Source: Paraburkholderia panacisoli
GTDB taxonomy: Bacteria > Pseudomonadota > Gammaproteobacteria > Burkholderiales > Burkholderiaceae
Length of the DNA: 64,000 nucleotides
Direction: 5' to 3'
NCBI RefSeq assembly: GCF_008369935.1
Contig: NZ_VTUZ01000029.1
Span: 62,001 to 126,000 of the forward strand
Shown here: one piece after another, positions 41,527 through 49,848 of the stretch
Numbering within the stretch: position 1 is the first letter of the stretch
How the letters are laid out: each line of letters starts with the position of its first letter
Made by a program: the position numbers and the translations under genes
The notes under the pieces: generated by a model
Databases searched by the model: none
Told to the model about the DNA's origin: nothing
Seen by the model: the letters and a program-made list of their open reading frames with translations, nothing else

Positions 41527-42206
41527 TGCTGCTTCTGCAACGCGTACTCAGCAAACAGCAGGTCGCGCAATGCCGCGAAGTGCTCGACGCGGCGCAATGG
41601 ATCGATGGCAACGCGACTTCCGGCACGCAGTCGGCGCAAGCCAAGCGCAACCAGCAGCTGCCTGAAGGCTCACCTGCCGCGCGCGCGGTCGGCGATGCGA
41701 TTCAGGACGCGCTCGGCGTCAATTCACGCTTCTTTTCCGCGGCACTCCCGCTGAAAGTGTTCCCGCCGCTGTTTAACCGCTACTCGGGCGGCGACGGTTT
41801 CGGCACGCACGTGGACAACGCAATCCGCCTGCTGCGCGGCACGGATTTCCGCGTTCGCAGCGATCTGTCGGCCACGCTCTTTCTGGCCGAGCCGGACACC
41901 TACGACGGCGGCGAACTCTGCGTGGAGGACACCTATGGCGTGCATCGCGCGAAACTGCCCGCCGGCGACATGGTGCTCTACCCGGCTTCGAGTCTGCATC
42001 ACGTGAGCCCGGTCACGCGTGGCGTACGGGTCGCGTCGTTCTTCTGGATTCAGAGCATGGTGCGCGACGACGGCGAGCGCACCATGCTGTTTCAACTCGA
42101 CAACGACGTGCAGCGTCTTGCCGCCGAGAAAGGCACGAACGACCCCACGGTAGTCAGCCTCACCGGCATCTATCACAATCTGCTACGCCGCTGGGCCGAC
42201 GCCTGA
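41523..42206 (+). CDS. piuC: PKHD-type Fe(II)/2-oxoglutarate hydroxylase
   Basis: The 227-residue protein is of the PiuC/YbiX family. It has the iron triad HxD in GDGFGTHVDNAIR (near residue 96) and the distal His in SSLHHVSPVTRG (near 158), with the Arg eight residues later that binds 2-oxoglutarate. The usual RFFSAALPLKVFPPLFNRY and a C-terminal YHNLLRRWADA are present. It is cytosolic and modifies an unknown target in siderophore-related metabolism. The start overlaps the Sel1 gene (ATGA). A strong hairpin follows the stop. Confidence 0.93.
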   Translation: MMLLLQRVLSKQQVAQCREVLDAAQWIDGNATSGTQSAQAKRNQQLPEGSPAARAVGDAIQDALGVNSRFFSAALPLKVFPPLFNRYSGGDGFGTHVDNAIRLLRGTDFRVRSDLSATLFLAEPDTYDGGELCVEDTYGVHRAKLPAGDMVLYPASSLHHVSPVTRGVRVASFFWIQSMVRDDGERTMLFQLDNDVQRLAAEKGTNDPTVVSLTGIYHNLLRRWADA

Positions 42207-42235
42207 GCCGAACGTACCGGCCGCGCAATAAAAAG

Positions 42236-42261
42236 CGCCGCGAAGCAACTGCTCCGCGGCG
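42236..42261. terminator. Bidirectional terminator between piuC and the transporter gene
   Basis: CGCCGCG (42236-42242) and CGCGGCG (42255-42261) form a 7-bp GC stem with flanking A/T pairs, preceded by AATAAAAAG and followed by TTCTCTTTA. It can end transcripts from piuC on the plus strand and from the symporter on the minus strand. Confidence 0.75.
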
Positions 42262-42284
42262 TTCTCTTTAGACAAACACGACGA

Positions 42285-43766
42285 TCAGGCTGTGACCGCC
42301 ACTCTGCGCGGCGACATCACCGAAACGCCAAAGCTCACGACGATATTGACGGCCAACGCAATCAGGCCGATATACAGCGGATAAGCCGCATCGCCGAAAT
42401 GCAGCGCGTACACCGGCTTGAGCCCTTGCGAGATCGCGAGCCCGGTGCCGATCACAATGCCCGCCAGCCAGCCGAGGAACAGACCCGGCGTGTTCAGACG
42501 GCGCGTGTACAGCGAGAACACGATAGCCGGGAAAATCTGCAGGATCCACACGCCGCCGAGCAATTGCAGATCGATCGCATACTGCGTCGGCAGGAACACG
42601 ATGAACAGCAGCGCGCCGAACTTCACGACCAGCGAAACGATCTTCGCGGTGGAAGCCTCGCTCTCCGGCGAGATATCCGGCGACACCAGCGGACGCCACA
42701 GATTGCGCGTGAACAGATTCGCTGCGCCAATCGACATGATCGCGGCAGGCACCAGCGCGCTGATCGCAATCGCCGCAGCCGCGAAACCGACGAACCACGC
42801 CGGGAAGATCGTGCCGAACAACGCCGGCACCACGTCCGAGGCCGACTTGACGTTCACGTCGGCGGCAATCGCCATGTAACCCAGCAACGCGATCAGACCC
42901 AGCAGCAACGTGTACGCCGGCAGGAAAATCGCATTCTTGCGCACCGTCTTCGCCGACGCGGACGACAATACCGCCGTCATCGTATGCGGATACATGAACG
43001 CCGCCAACGCCGAACCCAGCGCGAGGGAGGCGAACGCGGTGAACTGCGTCGGCTTCAGAATGATGCCGGTCGCGCCGCCCTTGGCCTTGAAGTGCGCATC
43101 GGCCGCGTCGAACACGTGCGCGTAGCCGCCCAGCTTCGCCGGAATCAGCCACACCGCCGCGATCACGACGATATAGATCATGATGTCCTTCACGAACGCG
43201 ATCATCGCCGGCGCGCGCAGGCCGCTTGCATACGTATAGAGCGCGAGAATCACGAAGGCGACGATCAACGGCATTTCCCCGCTCACGCCGAGTCCTTTGA
43301 TCACCACCTGCATGCCCACCAGTTGCAGCGCGATATACGGCATCGTCGCGACGATGCCGGTCAGCGCGACCGCCGCCGGAAACCACTTGCCGCCGTATTC
43401 GCCCTGCACGTAGTCGGCCGCCGTGATGTGGTTCTTCGCGTGCGCGACCTTCCACAACTTCGGCATCACCGCGAACACGAACGGATAGACGATGATCGTG
43501 TATGGCAACGCGAAGAAGCCATACGCGCCCACCGAATACACCAGCGCGGGCACCGCGATCACCGTGTAGGCGGTATAGAAGTCGCCGCCCACGAGGAACC
43601 ACGAAATGACCGTGCCGAACTGCCGGCCGCCCAGACCCCATTCATGCAATTGCGTCAGGTCGCCCCGCTTCCAGCGCGCGGCGAAAAAGCCGATCACGGT
43701 GACGAGCACGAAGAACGCGATGAATACGGTCATCGCAACCGGGTTGACGGGATTCAGATCATTCAT
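42285..43766 (-). CDS. mctP: Sodium/solute symporter, monocarboxylate permease-like
   Basis: The 493-residue protein is of the SSS family with about thirteen membrane helices and motifs seen in MctP/ActP relatives (EWGLGGRQFGTVISWFLVGG near residue 42, YTAYTVIAVPALVYS, then AIAISALVPAAIMSIGAANL near residue 330). It imports short monocarboxylates such as lactate, pyruvate or alanine. The start at 43766 overlaps the stop of the DUF3311 gene (ATGA), and a divergent histidine kinase/response regulator pair matches the MctSR regulators of rhizobial mctP. The symbol rests on family and arrangement. Confidence 0.87.
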   Translation of the reverse strand: MNDLNPVNPVAMTVFIAFFVLVTVIGFFAARWKRGDLTQLHEWGLGGRQFGTVISWFLVGGDFYTAYTVIAVPALVYSVGAYGFFALPYTIIVYPFVFAVMPKLWKVAHAKNHITAADYVQGEYGGKWFPAAVALTGIVATMPYIALQLVGMQVVIKGLGVSGEMPLIVAFVILALYTYASGLRAPAMIAFVKDIMIYIVVIAAVWLIPAKLGGYAHVFDAADAHFKAKGGATGIILKPTQFTAFASLALGSALAAFMYPHTMTAVLSSASAKTVRKNAIFLPAYTLLLGLIALLGYMAIAADVNVKSASDVVPALFGTIFPAWFVGFAAAAIAISALVPAAIMSIGAANLFTRNLWRPLVSPDISPESEASTAKIVSLVVKFGALLFIVFLPTQYAIDLQLLGGVWILQIFPAIVFSLYTRRLNTPGLFLGWLAGIVIGTGLAISQGLKPVYALHFGDAAYPLYIGLIALAVNIVVSFGVSVMSPRRVAVTA

Positions 43767-43960
43767 TTGACACCTCGATACACGATGTAAATCAGCAGCG
43801 AGGTCAACGGCACCCACAGAAACTGATACCAGTAGAAGAACGGAAAGCCGAACAACGGCGGATGCGTGTCGTTATAGAACGGCAGCCACAACAGCGCGAT
43901 ATAAGGGATCAGCAGAATGAGCCAGAGCCATGAACGGCTGGCGGATGGGGAGGTCTCCAC
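43763..43960 (-). CDS. DUF3311 small membrane subunit of the symporter
   Basis: The 65-residue protein has two membrane helices (WLWLILLIPYIALLWLPFY and FLWVPLTSLLIYIVYR) linked by a PPLFGFPFFYWYQ stretch, the DUF3311 pattern. Such small proteins precede SSS-family symporters and are thought to be accessory subunits. It starts with GTG at 43960 behind an AGGAGAAG site and overlaps the symporter start by four bases. Confidence 0.9.
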   Translation of the reverse strand: METSPSASRSWLWLILLIPYIALLWLPFYNDTHPPLFGFPFFYWYQFLWVPLTSLLIYIVYRGVK

Positions 43961-44199
43961 GAACTTCTCCTAAGTCTATTATCGACACCGCGCGCCTGGC
44001 TCGTGGCCTGGCGTGCGGAAAACCGGTTGACTGATTTGAGGCAATCAACCGTGTACAGGCGTCTCCCGCCTGCTTGAAAGTACCGGGGCGGCCCGGCATC
44101 ATGCGACGGCGCGAGCCACCACGCGCAACGAGCCGCCGCGCGCGGTATGCCGCGGGGATGTAGTATTCGCCTTCGTGAGACTCCTCACAAGCGCGCAAC

Positions 44200-44228
44200 T
44201 ACGTAAGCCGGCTACGTAATACTACGTA
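44200..44228. promoter_or_regulatory. Three TACGTA palindromes before the sensor kinase
   Basis: TACGTA occurs at 44200-44205, 44213-44218 and 44223-44228, 13 and 10 bases apart, in the gap between the divergent symporter and kinase genes. Regular spacing near one helix turn suggests binding by the LuxR-type regulator encoded downstream. The cluster lies only 24-52 bases before the kinase start, so it would block or modulate that promoter. Confidence 0.45.
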
Positions 44229-44251
44229 GCCAGTCGGCAGTTTTTCCAACG

Positions 44252-45667
44252 ATGAAACTCAAAGCCAAGATTGTCCTGCTGGCGATCGTGCCCTTTCTGG
44301 CGGCGATCGCGAGCATCGAAACCGGCGTGCGCCGGGAAGCCACGGCGCTCGCCGAAACGCAGCACGCGACCACCCAGACCGCGTACATGGCGAGCAAGGA
44401 AATCGAACTCCAGCATTACGTCGAGCTTGCCACCACGGCGATCGCGCCGCTCTACGACGCCGGCCGGGACAATGCGCGCGACGACGCGCTGCTGCGCACC
44501 CGCGCGCTCGACGTGCTGGAGAAGATGGATTTCGGCAAGGACGGCTACTTCTTCGTCTACGACATGCACGGCCGCTCGCTGATGCATCCGCGCGAACCCG
44601 ATCTGGTCGGCCGCGATCTGTGGGCGCTGCGCGACAGTCAGGGCGTCCCGACGATCCAGCAACTGATCGCCGCGGCCGCGCACGGCGGTGGCTATGTGCG
44701 CTATTTGTGGCATCGTCCGTCGACCGGCAAGATCGCGTCGAAACTCGGCTACGTGGTGCCGCTCGAACGCTGGGGCTGGATGATCGGCACCGGCATCTAT
44801 CTCGACGATGTCGACACGACGCTCGCGCATATCGACGCTGGCGCGGCGGCCAACATCGATCGCACGATGAAGTGGATCGATGCGATCGCAGTGGCCGGGC
44901 TCGCGGTGATCGCGCTGTGCGCGCTGGTGCTCAACGTCACCGAGTACCGCAGCGCCGACGCGAAACTGAAGCGGCTCGCGCAGCAGGTGGTCGAGTCGCA
45001 GGAAAACGAACGAGCGCGCCTGTCGCGTGAATTGCACGACGGCATCAGCCAGATGATGGTCTCCGTGAAGCTGTTGCTCGAATCCGCGCTGGCGCGCTTC
45101 GAGCGCAGCGAAGCGCGGGTGCCCGCCGCCGAAGCCGCGCTCGCCACCAGTCTCGCGCGGCTCGGCGATACCTTGCGCGAAGTGCGGCGCATTTCTCACG
45201 CGCTGCGGCCCTCGATGCTCGACGATCTCGGCGTGGCCGCCGCGCTGGAACAACTGACGCGTGAACTCAGCGAGGAGTCCGGCATCGAGATCGGCTTCAC
45301 GCAGATCACGCACACGCACGCGGCGACGCTGCCCGATGCGGTCAATACCGTGCTGTTTCGTATCGCCCAGGAAGCGCTGACCAATATCGTGCGCCACGCG
45401 CGAGCGTCGAGCGCGGCACTGGCGCTCGAAATCTCACACGACACGATCACGCTGACGATCGCGGACAATGGCCGCGGATTCGACGTGACGCACGCTTTCG
45501 TCGGCAGGCGCTCGGGCGTGGGTCTGCGCAATATGCGCGAGCGGCTTGAAGCGCTCGGCGGCACGTTGTCGCTCGCTTCACAAGCGGGCCATACCGTCGT
45601 CACCGCGCACGTGCCGCTTCAAACATCCGACGCACCGCTGTCGCCCTTGCAGGACATCCGACCATGA
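44252..45667 (+). CDS. mctS: Sensor histidine kinase with single Cache domain, MctS-like
   Basis: The 471-residue protein has a membrane helix (6-24), a periplasmic sCache_2-type domain (about 30-205; GKDGYFFVYDMHGRSLMHP and WGWMIGTGIYLDDVD), a second helix (210-232), then a HisKA_3 domain with RARLSRELHDGISQMM (phosphorylated His) and a HATPase with LTNIVRHARAS, DNGRGFD and GVGLRNMRERL. It is a NarX/DegS-type kinase. Small-carboxylate sensing suits its Cache domain and the divergent monocarboxylate symporter. It overlaps the response regulator start by four bases. Confidence 0.9.
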   Translation: MKLKAKIVLLAIVPFLAAIASIETGVRREATALAETQHATTQTAYMASKEIELQHYVELATTAIAPLYDAGRDNARDDALLRTRALDVLEKMDFGKDGYFFVYDMHGRSLMHPREPDLVGRDLWALRDSQGVPTIQQLIAAAAHGGGYVRYLWHRPSTGKIASKLGYVVPLERWGWMIGTGIYLDDVDTTLAHIDAGAAANIDRTMKWIDAIAVAGLAVIALCALVLNVTEYRSADAKLKRLAQQVVESQENERARLSRELHDGISQMMVSVKLLLESALARFERSEARVPAAEAALATSLARLGDTLREVRRISHALRPSMLDDLGVAAALEQLTRELSEESGIEIGFTQITHTHAATLPDAVNTVLFRIAQEALTNIVRHARASSAALALEISHDTITLTIADNGRGFDVTHAFVGRRSGVGLRNMRERLEALGGTLSLASQAGHTVVTAHVPLQTSDAPLSPLQDIRP

Positions 45668-46311
45668 CCGACACTTCTCACGCCATCGCGCGCCTGCTTC
45701 TCGTCGACGATCACCCGCTCGTGCGCGACGGTTTGCGCGCGCGTCTCGAAGCGGTGCGCCACTTCGAAGTCGTTGGCGAAGCGGGTAATGCGCAGGAAGC
45801 GCTCGCGCTCGCGGCGAGCGAAACGCCTCATCTGGTGCTGATGGATGTCGGCATGAACGGGATGAACGGCATTGCGCTGGCGGGCCTCTTTCATGAACGC
45901 TATCCCGCGATTCGCGTGCTGATGCTGTCGATGCACGACAACCTCGAATACGTGACCCAGGCGGTTCGTGCGGGCGCGAGCGGCTATGTGCTGAAGGACT
46001 CGCCCGCTACGGAAATCATTCAGGCGATCGGCGCGGTGCTCGACGGCAAGACGTTTTTCAGCGCGGGACTGGGCGCGCGCCTGATTCAGGCGTCGGCGAC
46101 GCAATCACCCGTCGAACGTCTGACGCCGCGGGAGCGCGACATTCTCGATGCGTTGGCCGAAGGCTTATCGAGCAAACAGATCGCCCAACGCAACGACCTG
46201 TCGGTCCGCACGGTGGAAACGCATCGGCTGAATCTGAAGCGCAAGCTCGATATTGAGGGCCAGGCGGAGTTGATCAAGTTCGCGGTGGAGAACCGGCGCG
46301 CGAAGCGCTGA
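45664..46311 (+). CDS. mctR: LuxR/NarL-family response regulator, MctR-like
   Basis: The 215-residue protein has a receiver domain (VDDHPLVRDGL at residues 14-24, phospho-acceptor Asp in LVLMDVGMNGMNG, Lys in LKDSPA) and a C-terminal LuxR-type HTH (LTPRERDILDALAEGLSSKQIA, then VRTVETHRLNLKRKL). It is translated from an ATGA overlap with the kinase gene. The probable target is the divergent DUF3311/symporter operon, via the TACGTA cluster. Confidence 0.92.
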   Translation: MTDTSHAIARLLLVDDHPLVRDGLRARLEAVRHFEVVGEAGNAQEALALAASETPHLVLMDVGMNGMNGIALAGLFHERYPAIRVLMLSMHDNLEYVTQAVRAGASGYVLKDSPATEIIQAIGAVLDGKTFFSAGLGARLIQASATQSPVERLTPRERDILDALAEGLSSKQIAQRNDLSVRTVETHRLNLKRKLDIEGQAELIKFAVENRRAKR

Positions 46312-46404
46312 CCGGCATAACGCGCGATACCGGCTGCGCATCGCGCGATATTGAACATACGGCGACGGGCGTTCCAGTCATGGCCGGTGTTGCGCCAGAT
46401 CCCA

Positions 46405-46926
46405 TCACAACTTAAGTCTGAATCCATACACTTGCAGCCCCTGCTGGGAGAAGTCGAGGTCTTCGGAGCGCACGAAACCAAGCTTCTCATACATGCCCCA
46501 GGCGAGTTGCATTGCCTTGGTCGTGTGGAGAATCACTTGCGAATGCCCGCTTTCGCGGGCGAGCTCGATACACGCAAGCGTCAGCGCCTTGCCTACCCCC
46601 ATGCCGCGAAACGCGGGGTCAACGCCTAGCAAGCGAATCCCGGAAGCGTCCTGCACCGAAGTTGCGAGGCCGCCCGATCCATATTGGCTCATATCGCCGA
46701 AGTAGACGACGCCACCCGCAAGTTCGTTGTGTTCGGAGAGAGCCACCAGAACGCGTGCGCCGGGTTTCTCCGCGAATCGGGCGATGTTGGCGAGCATCTC
46801 GTAGTAGCCCGGGTGCTCGTCCGGGGTCGGAAAACCGGGCAGCGCGGCATAGATCTTCACCAGCAATCGACCCAACTGCGACAGTTCATCGGAACTGCCA
46901 TCGCGGACGGAAAGGCTCGTGCTCAT
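46405..46926 (-). CDS. GNAT-family acetyltransferase
   Basis: The 173-residue protein has the GNAT fold: VLVALSEHNELAGGVVYF (strand 4), IRLLGVDPAFRGMGVGKALTL (acetyl-CoA-binding motif A with RGMGVGKA) and a C-terminal AWGMYEKLGFVRSEDL. It transfers an acetyl group from acetyl-CoA to an unknown amine. It is cytosolic. A GAGGGA site precedes the ATG at 46926. It stands alone, convergent with the response regulator. Confidence 0.9.
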   Translation of the reverse strand: MSTSLSVRDGSSDELSQLGRLLVKIYAALPGFPTPDEHPGYYEMLANIARFAEKPGARVLVALSEHNELAGGVVYFGDMSQYGSGGLATSVQDASGIRLLGVDPAFRGMGVGKALTLACIELARESGHSQVILHTTKAMQLAWGMYEKLGFVRSEDLDFSQQGLQVYGFRLKL

Positions 46927-47190
46927 AAAATCTCCCTCAATGCTTGACAGTGTTCATAGGGGGCATCAGCCCCGTGCGGTAACTGAAGAATAATAGATGT
47001 TGTCGAATCGCACCCGCAATGGACGAGCTATGGTTCAAGTCTCAAAGCCCAGACTTCGATGGCATGATTGGGAATGACGCGGCGGAGTCCGGCATAGCCT
47101 GTCCGGCGACCAGTCTCTGCGCGAAGTGCAAGAATACGGCTGCTGTTCCATTCTCCCGTTTGAGTGCCCAACAACCGGAGCGATTGACAG

Positions 47191-47733
47191 ATGAATCGCC
47201 TGATCAAACTGCGGCTCGCCAGTCTGCTGATCGCCATCGGCGTCATCCACGTGCATGCCGAACCAGCGCGCATCAATCGCGGCCACGACCCGTTCTTTCA
47301 GATCTCCAAAGCAATCGCCGCATGCCCCGCCCCGCTCGGTCCGCTCGAAACGGAAAAGGAATGGCTCGACGACAGCCATTACCGGATCGAACGCGGCAAT
47401 AGCTGCTGGATCGAGGGCCGCTGCCGTCTGCCGAACGCGTATCTGTACGACGCGGAAATTGCCGATGCGGTACAGCGGCGTCTCGCCAATCTGAACGTCG
47501 CCACGCACTGGCGCGAACAGTCGACCCTGTGGCTCACGCTGCAACGCCGCTTCATCTATGTGGAAGGCTGCGTCGCGCCCGGCTTCGACAAGCACACCTT
47601 CCTCACCGAGCTGGCAAAAACGGCGGACGTCGAACGCGTGATCGACAACACGACGACCGATCCGCACGCCGCGCGACTGCCCTATCGGACACTTGCAGAC
47701 CCCGACAAGCCGGTGCTCGATCCTGGCAACTAG
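47191..47733 (+). CDS. Periplasmic BON-like protein
   Basis: The 180-residue protein has a signal peptide (LIKLRLASLLIAIGVIHVHA, cut before EPARI), an N-terminal region with two close cysteines (AACPAPLG and NSCWIEGRCRLP), and then a stretch resembling a BON domain: DAVQRRLANLNVATHW, then RRFIYVEGCVA and DVERVIDNT. BON domains bind phospholipids or membranes. Four cysteines suggest disulfides. A GGAGCG site precedes the ATG. Function unknown; no clear operon partner. Confidence 0.7.
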   Translation: MNRLIKLRLASLLIAIGVIHVHAEPARINRGHDPFFQISKAIAACPAPLGPLETEKEWLDDSHYRIERGNSCWIEGRCRLPNAYLYDAEIADAVQRRLANLNVATHWREQSTLWLTLQRRFIYVEGCVAPGFDKHTFLTELAKTADVERVIDNTTTDPHAARLPYRTLADPDKPVLDPGN

Positions 47734-47891
47734 CGCGTGCAGTTAGCGGCGCAAAACAGCACGCCACAACTCCGCGATCAAGCCGCCACGGCTATATCGG
47801 CAATCGTCCATAGCAACGCAGAAATCAATCTTTAGGCCCGCGCGACGTCATTGCTAACATCTGCCACCCGACATATCCGGTCAGCACAACA

Positions 47892-49841
47892 ATGACAACA
47901 CAGAGATTGCCTCGCTCCGCATTTCGCCTCGGCCTCATCGGCGCCGCCGTCGCCAGCCTCGTCACGCTCGCCTCGTGCGGCGACGACAATCTGCCCAGCA
48001 GCGCGGCGCCGGCACCCGTCGTCGCGCAGAAGCGGCCCAACATTCTCTACATCATGGCCGACGACCTCGGCTATTCCGACATCCACGCGTTTGGCGGCGA
48101 AATCAACACGCCCAACCTCGACGCGCTGGTGCAATCGGGCCGCATCCTGACGAATCACCACACCGGCACGGTCTGCGCGATCACGCGCTCGATGCTGATC
48201 TCCGGCACCGATCACCACCTGGTCGGCGAAGGCACGATGGGCGTGCCGACCGACGAACGAAAGGGCCTGCCCGGCTACGAGGGATACCTGAACGACCGCG
48301 CGTTGTCGGTCGCGCAATTGCTGAAGGACGGCGGCTATCACACGTACATGGCCGGCAAATGGCACATCGGCTCCGGTATCGTCGGCAGCACGACGGGCGG
48401 CGGGCAGACGCCGGACCAATGGGGCTTCGAGCAAAGCTACGCGCTGCTCGGCGGCGCCGCGACCAATCACTTCGCGCACGAACTGGCGGGCTCGCAGAAC
48501 TACACCGAAGACGGCAAGTACGCGCAGCCCGGCCAACCGGGACAACCGGGCGGCACCGGCGGCAGCCCCGCCGTGTTCTACTCGACCGACTTCTACACGC
48601 AGCGCCTGATCTCGTACATCGATTCGAACAAGGGCGACGGCAAGCCGTTTTTCGCCTACGCCGCGTATACGTCGCCGCACTGGCCGCTGCAGGTGCCGGA
48701 ACCCTATCTGCACAACTACGCCGGCAAATACGACGCCGGCTACGACGCGATCCGCAACGCGCGCATCGCGCGGCAAAAGGCGCTCGGCATCATTCCGAAC
48801 GACTTCGTGCCGTACGGCGGCGCATCGGAGACGCTCGTCGCGAGTCCCGCCACCGCGAACAACGGCACCGCGAACGCGAAGTACGTGAGCGCCGTTCATA
48901 GCGCGGTGCAGGGCTACACCGACTACGGCCCGGGCACCGTAAACAAGACGTGGGACAGCCTGTCGCCCGCGGAGAAGAAAGCGCAGGCGCGCTACATGGA
49001 AATCTACGCGGGCATGGTCGAGAATCTCGATCACAACATCGGCTTGCTGATCCAGCATCTGAAGGACATCGGCGAATACGACAACACGTTCATCATGTTC
49101 CAGTCGGACAACGGCGCGGAAGGCTGGCCGATCGACTCGGGCGCCGACCCGACCGCAACCGACACCGCCAATGCCGCCGACCCGGTCTACTCGACGCTCG
49201 GCACGGACAACGGCAAGCAGAACGCGCAACGTCTGCAATACGGTTTGCGCTGGGCCGAAGTGAGCGCGACGCCGTTCCGTCTGACCAAGGGTTATTCGGG
49301 CGAAGGCGGCGTGTCCACACCGTTGATCGTGCACCTGCCGGGTCAGACTTCGCAGAAGCCGACGTTGCGCGACTTCACGCACGTGACCGACAACACCGCC
49401 ACGTTCCTCGCCGTCGCGCAGATCTCGCCGCCTACCCAGGCCGCGCCCGCGTTGATCAATACGCTCACCGGCGTCGATCAGAACAAGGGCAAGGTGGTCT
49501 ACAACAATCGCTACGTGTATCCAATCACCGGGAAGTCGCTGCTGCCGTTGCTCAACGATCAGGCCACGACCACGGTGCACACCGCATCGTTCGGCGACGA
49601 AGCCTATGGCCGCGGCTATCTGCGCAGCGCCGACGGCCGCTGGAAAGCGTTGTGGACGGAACCACCGCTCGGTCCCGTGGACGGCCACTGGCAACTGTTC
49701 GACATGAGTTCGGATCGCGGCGAAACGCAGGACGTGTCGACCCAGAATCCGTCGGTGATCGATGGTCTCGTGCAGCAGTGGAACAACTACATGAGCAGCG
49801 TCGGCGGTGTCGAGCCGTTGCGCCCACGCGGTTACTACTGA
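47892..49841 (+). CDS. Lipoprotein arylsulfatase with atypical active-site motif
   Basis: The 649-residue protein has a lipoprotein signal (LVTLASC, Cys29 lipidated) and the full sulfatase fold: MADDLGYSD (metal aspartates 57 and 58), MAGKWHIGSG (Lys/His), SPHWPLQVP, and QSDNGAEGWP (metal Asp/Asn). It is close to Pseudomonas AtsA in layout. The active-site motif that should read CxPxR or CxAxR is C-A-I-T-R at residues 95-99, with isoleucine at the proline place. The next gene encodes a formylglycine-generating-enzyme homologue, the enzyme that would convert Cys95. It removes sulfate from organic esters, probably at the outer or inner membrane. An atypical motif could affect conversion. Confidence 0.88.
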   Translation: MTTQRLPRSAFRLGLIGAAVASLVTLASCGDDNLPSSAAPAPVVAQKRPNILYIMADDLGYSDIHAFGGEINTPNLDALVQSGRILTNHHTGTVCAITRSMLISGTDHHLVGEGTMGVPTDERKGLPGYEGYLNDRALSVAQLLKDGGYHTYMAGKWHIGSGIVGSTTGGGQTPDQWGFEQSYALLGGAATNHFAHELAGSQNYTEDGKYAQPGQPGQPGGTGGSPAVFYSTDFYTQRLISYIDSNKGDGKPFFAYAAYTSPHWPLQVPEPYLHNYAGKYDAGYDAIRNARIARQKALGIIPNDFVPYGGASETLVASPATANNGTANAKYVSAVHSAVQGYTDYGPGTVNKTWDSLSPAEKKAQARYMEIYAGMVENLDHNIGLLIQHLKDIGEYDNTFIMFQSDNGAEGWPIDSGADPTATDTANAADPVYSTLGTDNGKQNAQRLQYGLRWAEVSATPFRLTKGYSGEGGVSTPLIVHLPGQTSQKPTLRDFTHVTDNTATFLAVAQISPPTQAAPALINTLTGVDQNKGKVVYNNRYVYPITGKSLLPLLNDQATTTVHTASFGDEAYGRGYLRSADGRWKALWTEPPLGPVDGHWQLFDMSSDRGETQDVSTQNPSVIDGLVQQWNNYMSSVGGVEPLRPRGYY

Positions 49842-49848
49842 GCACGCA

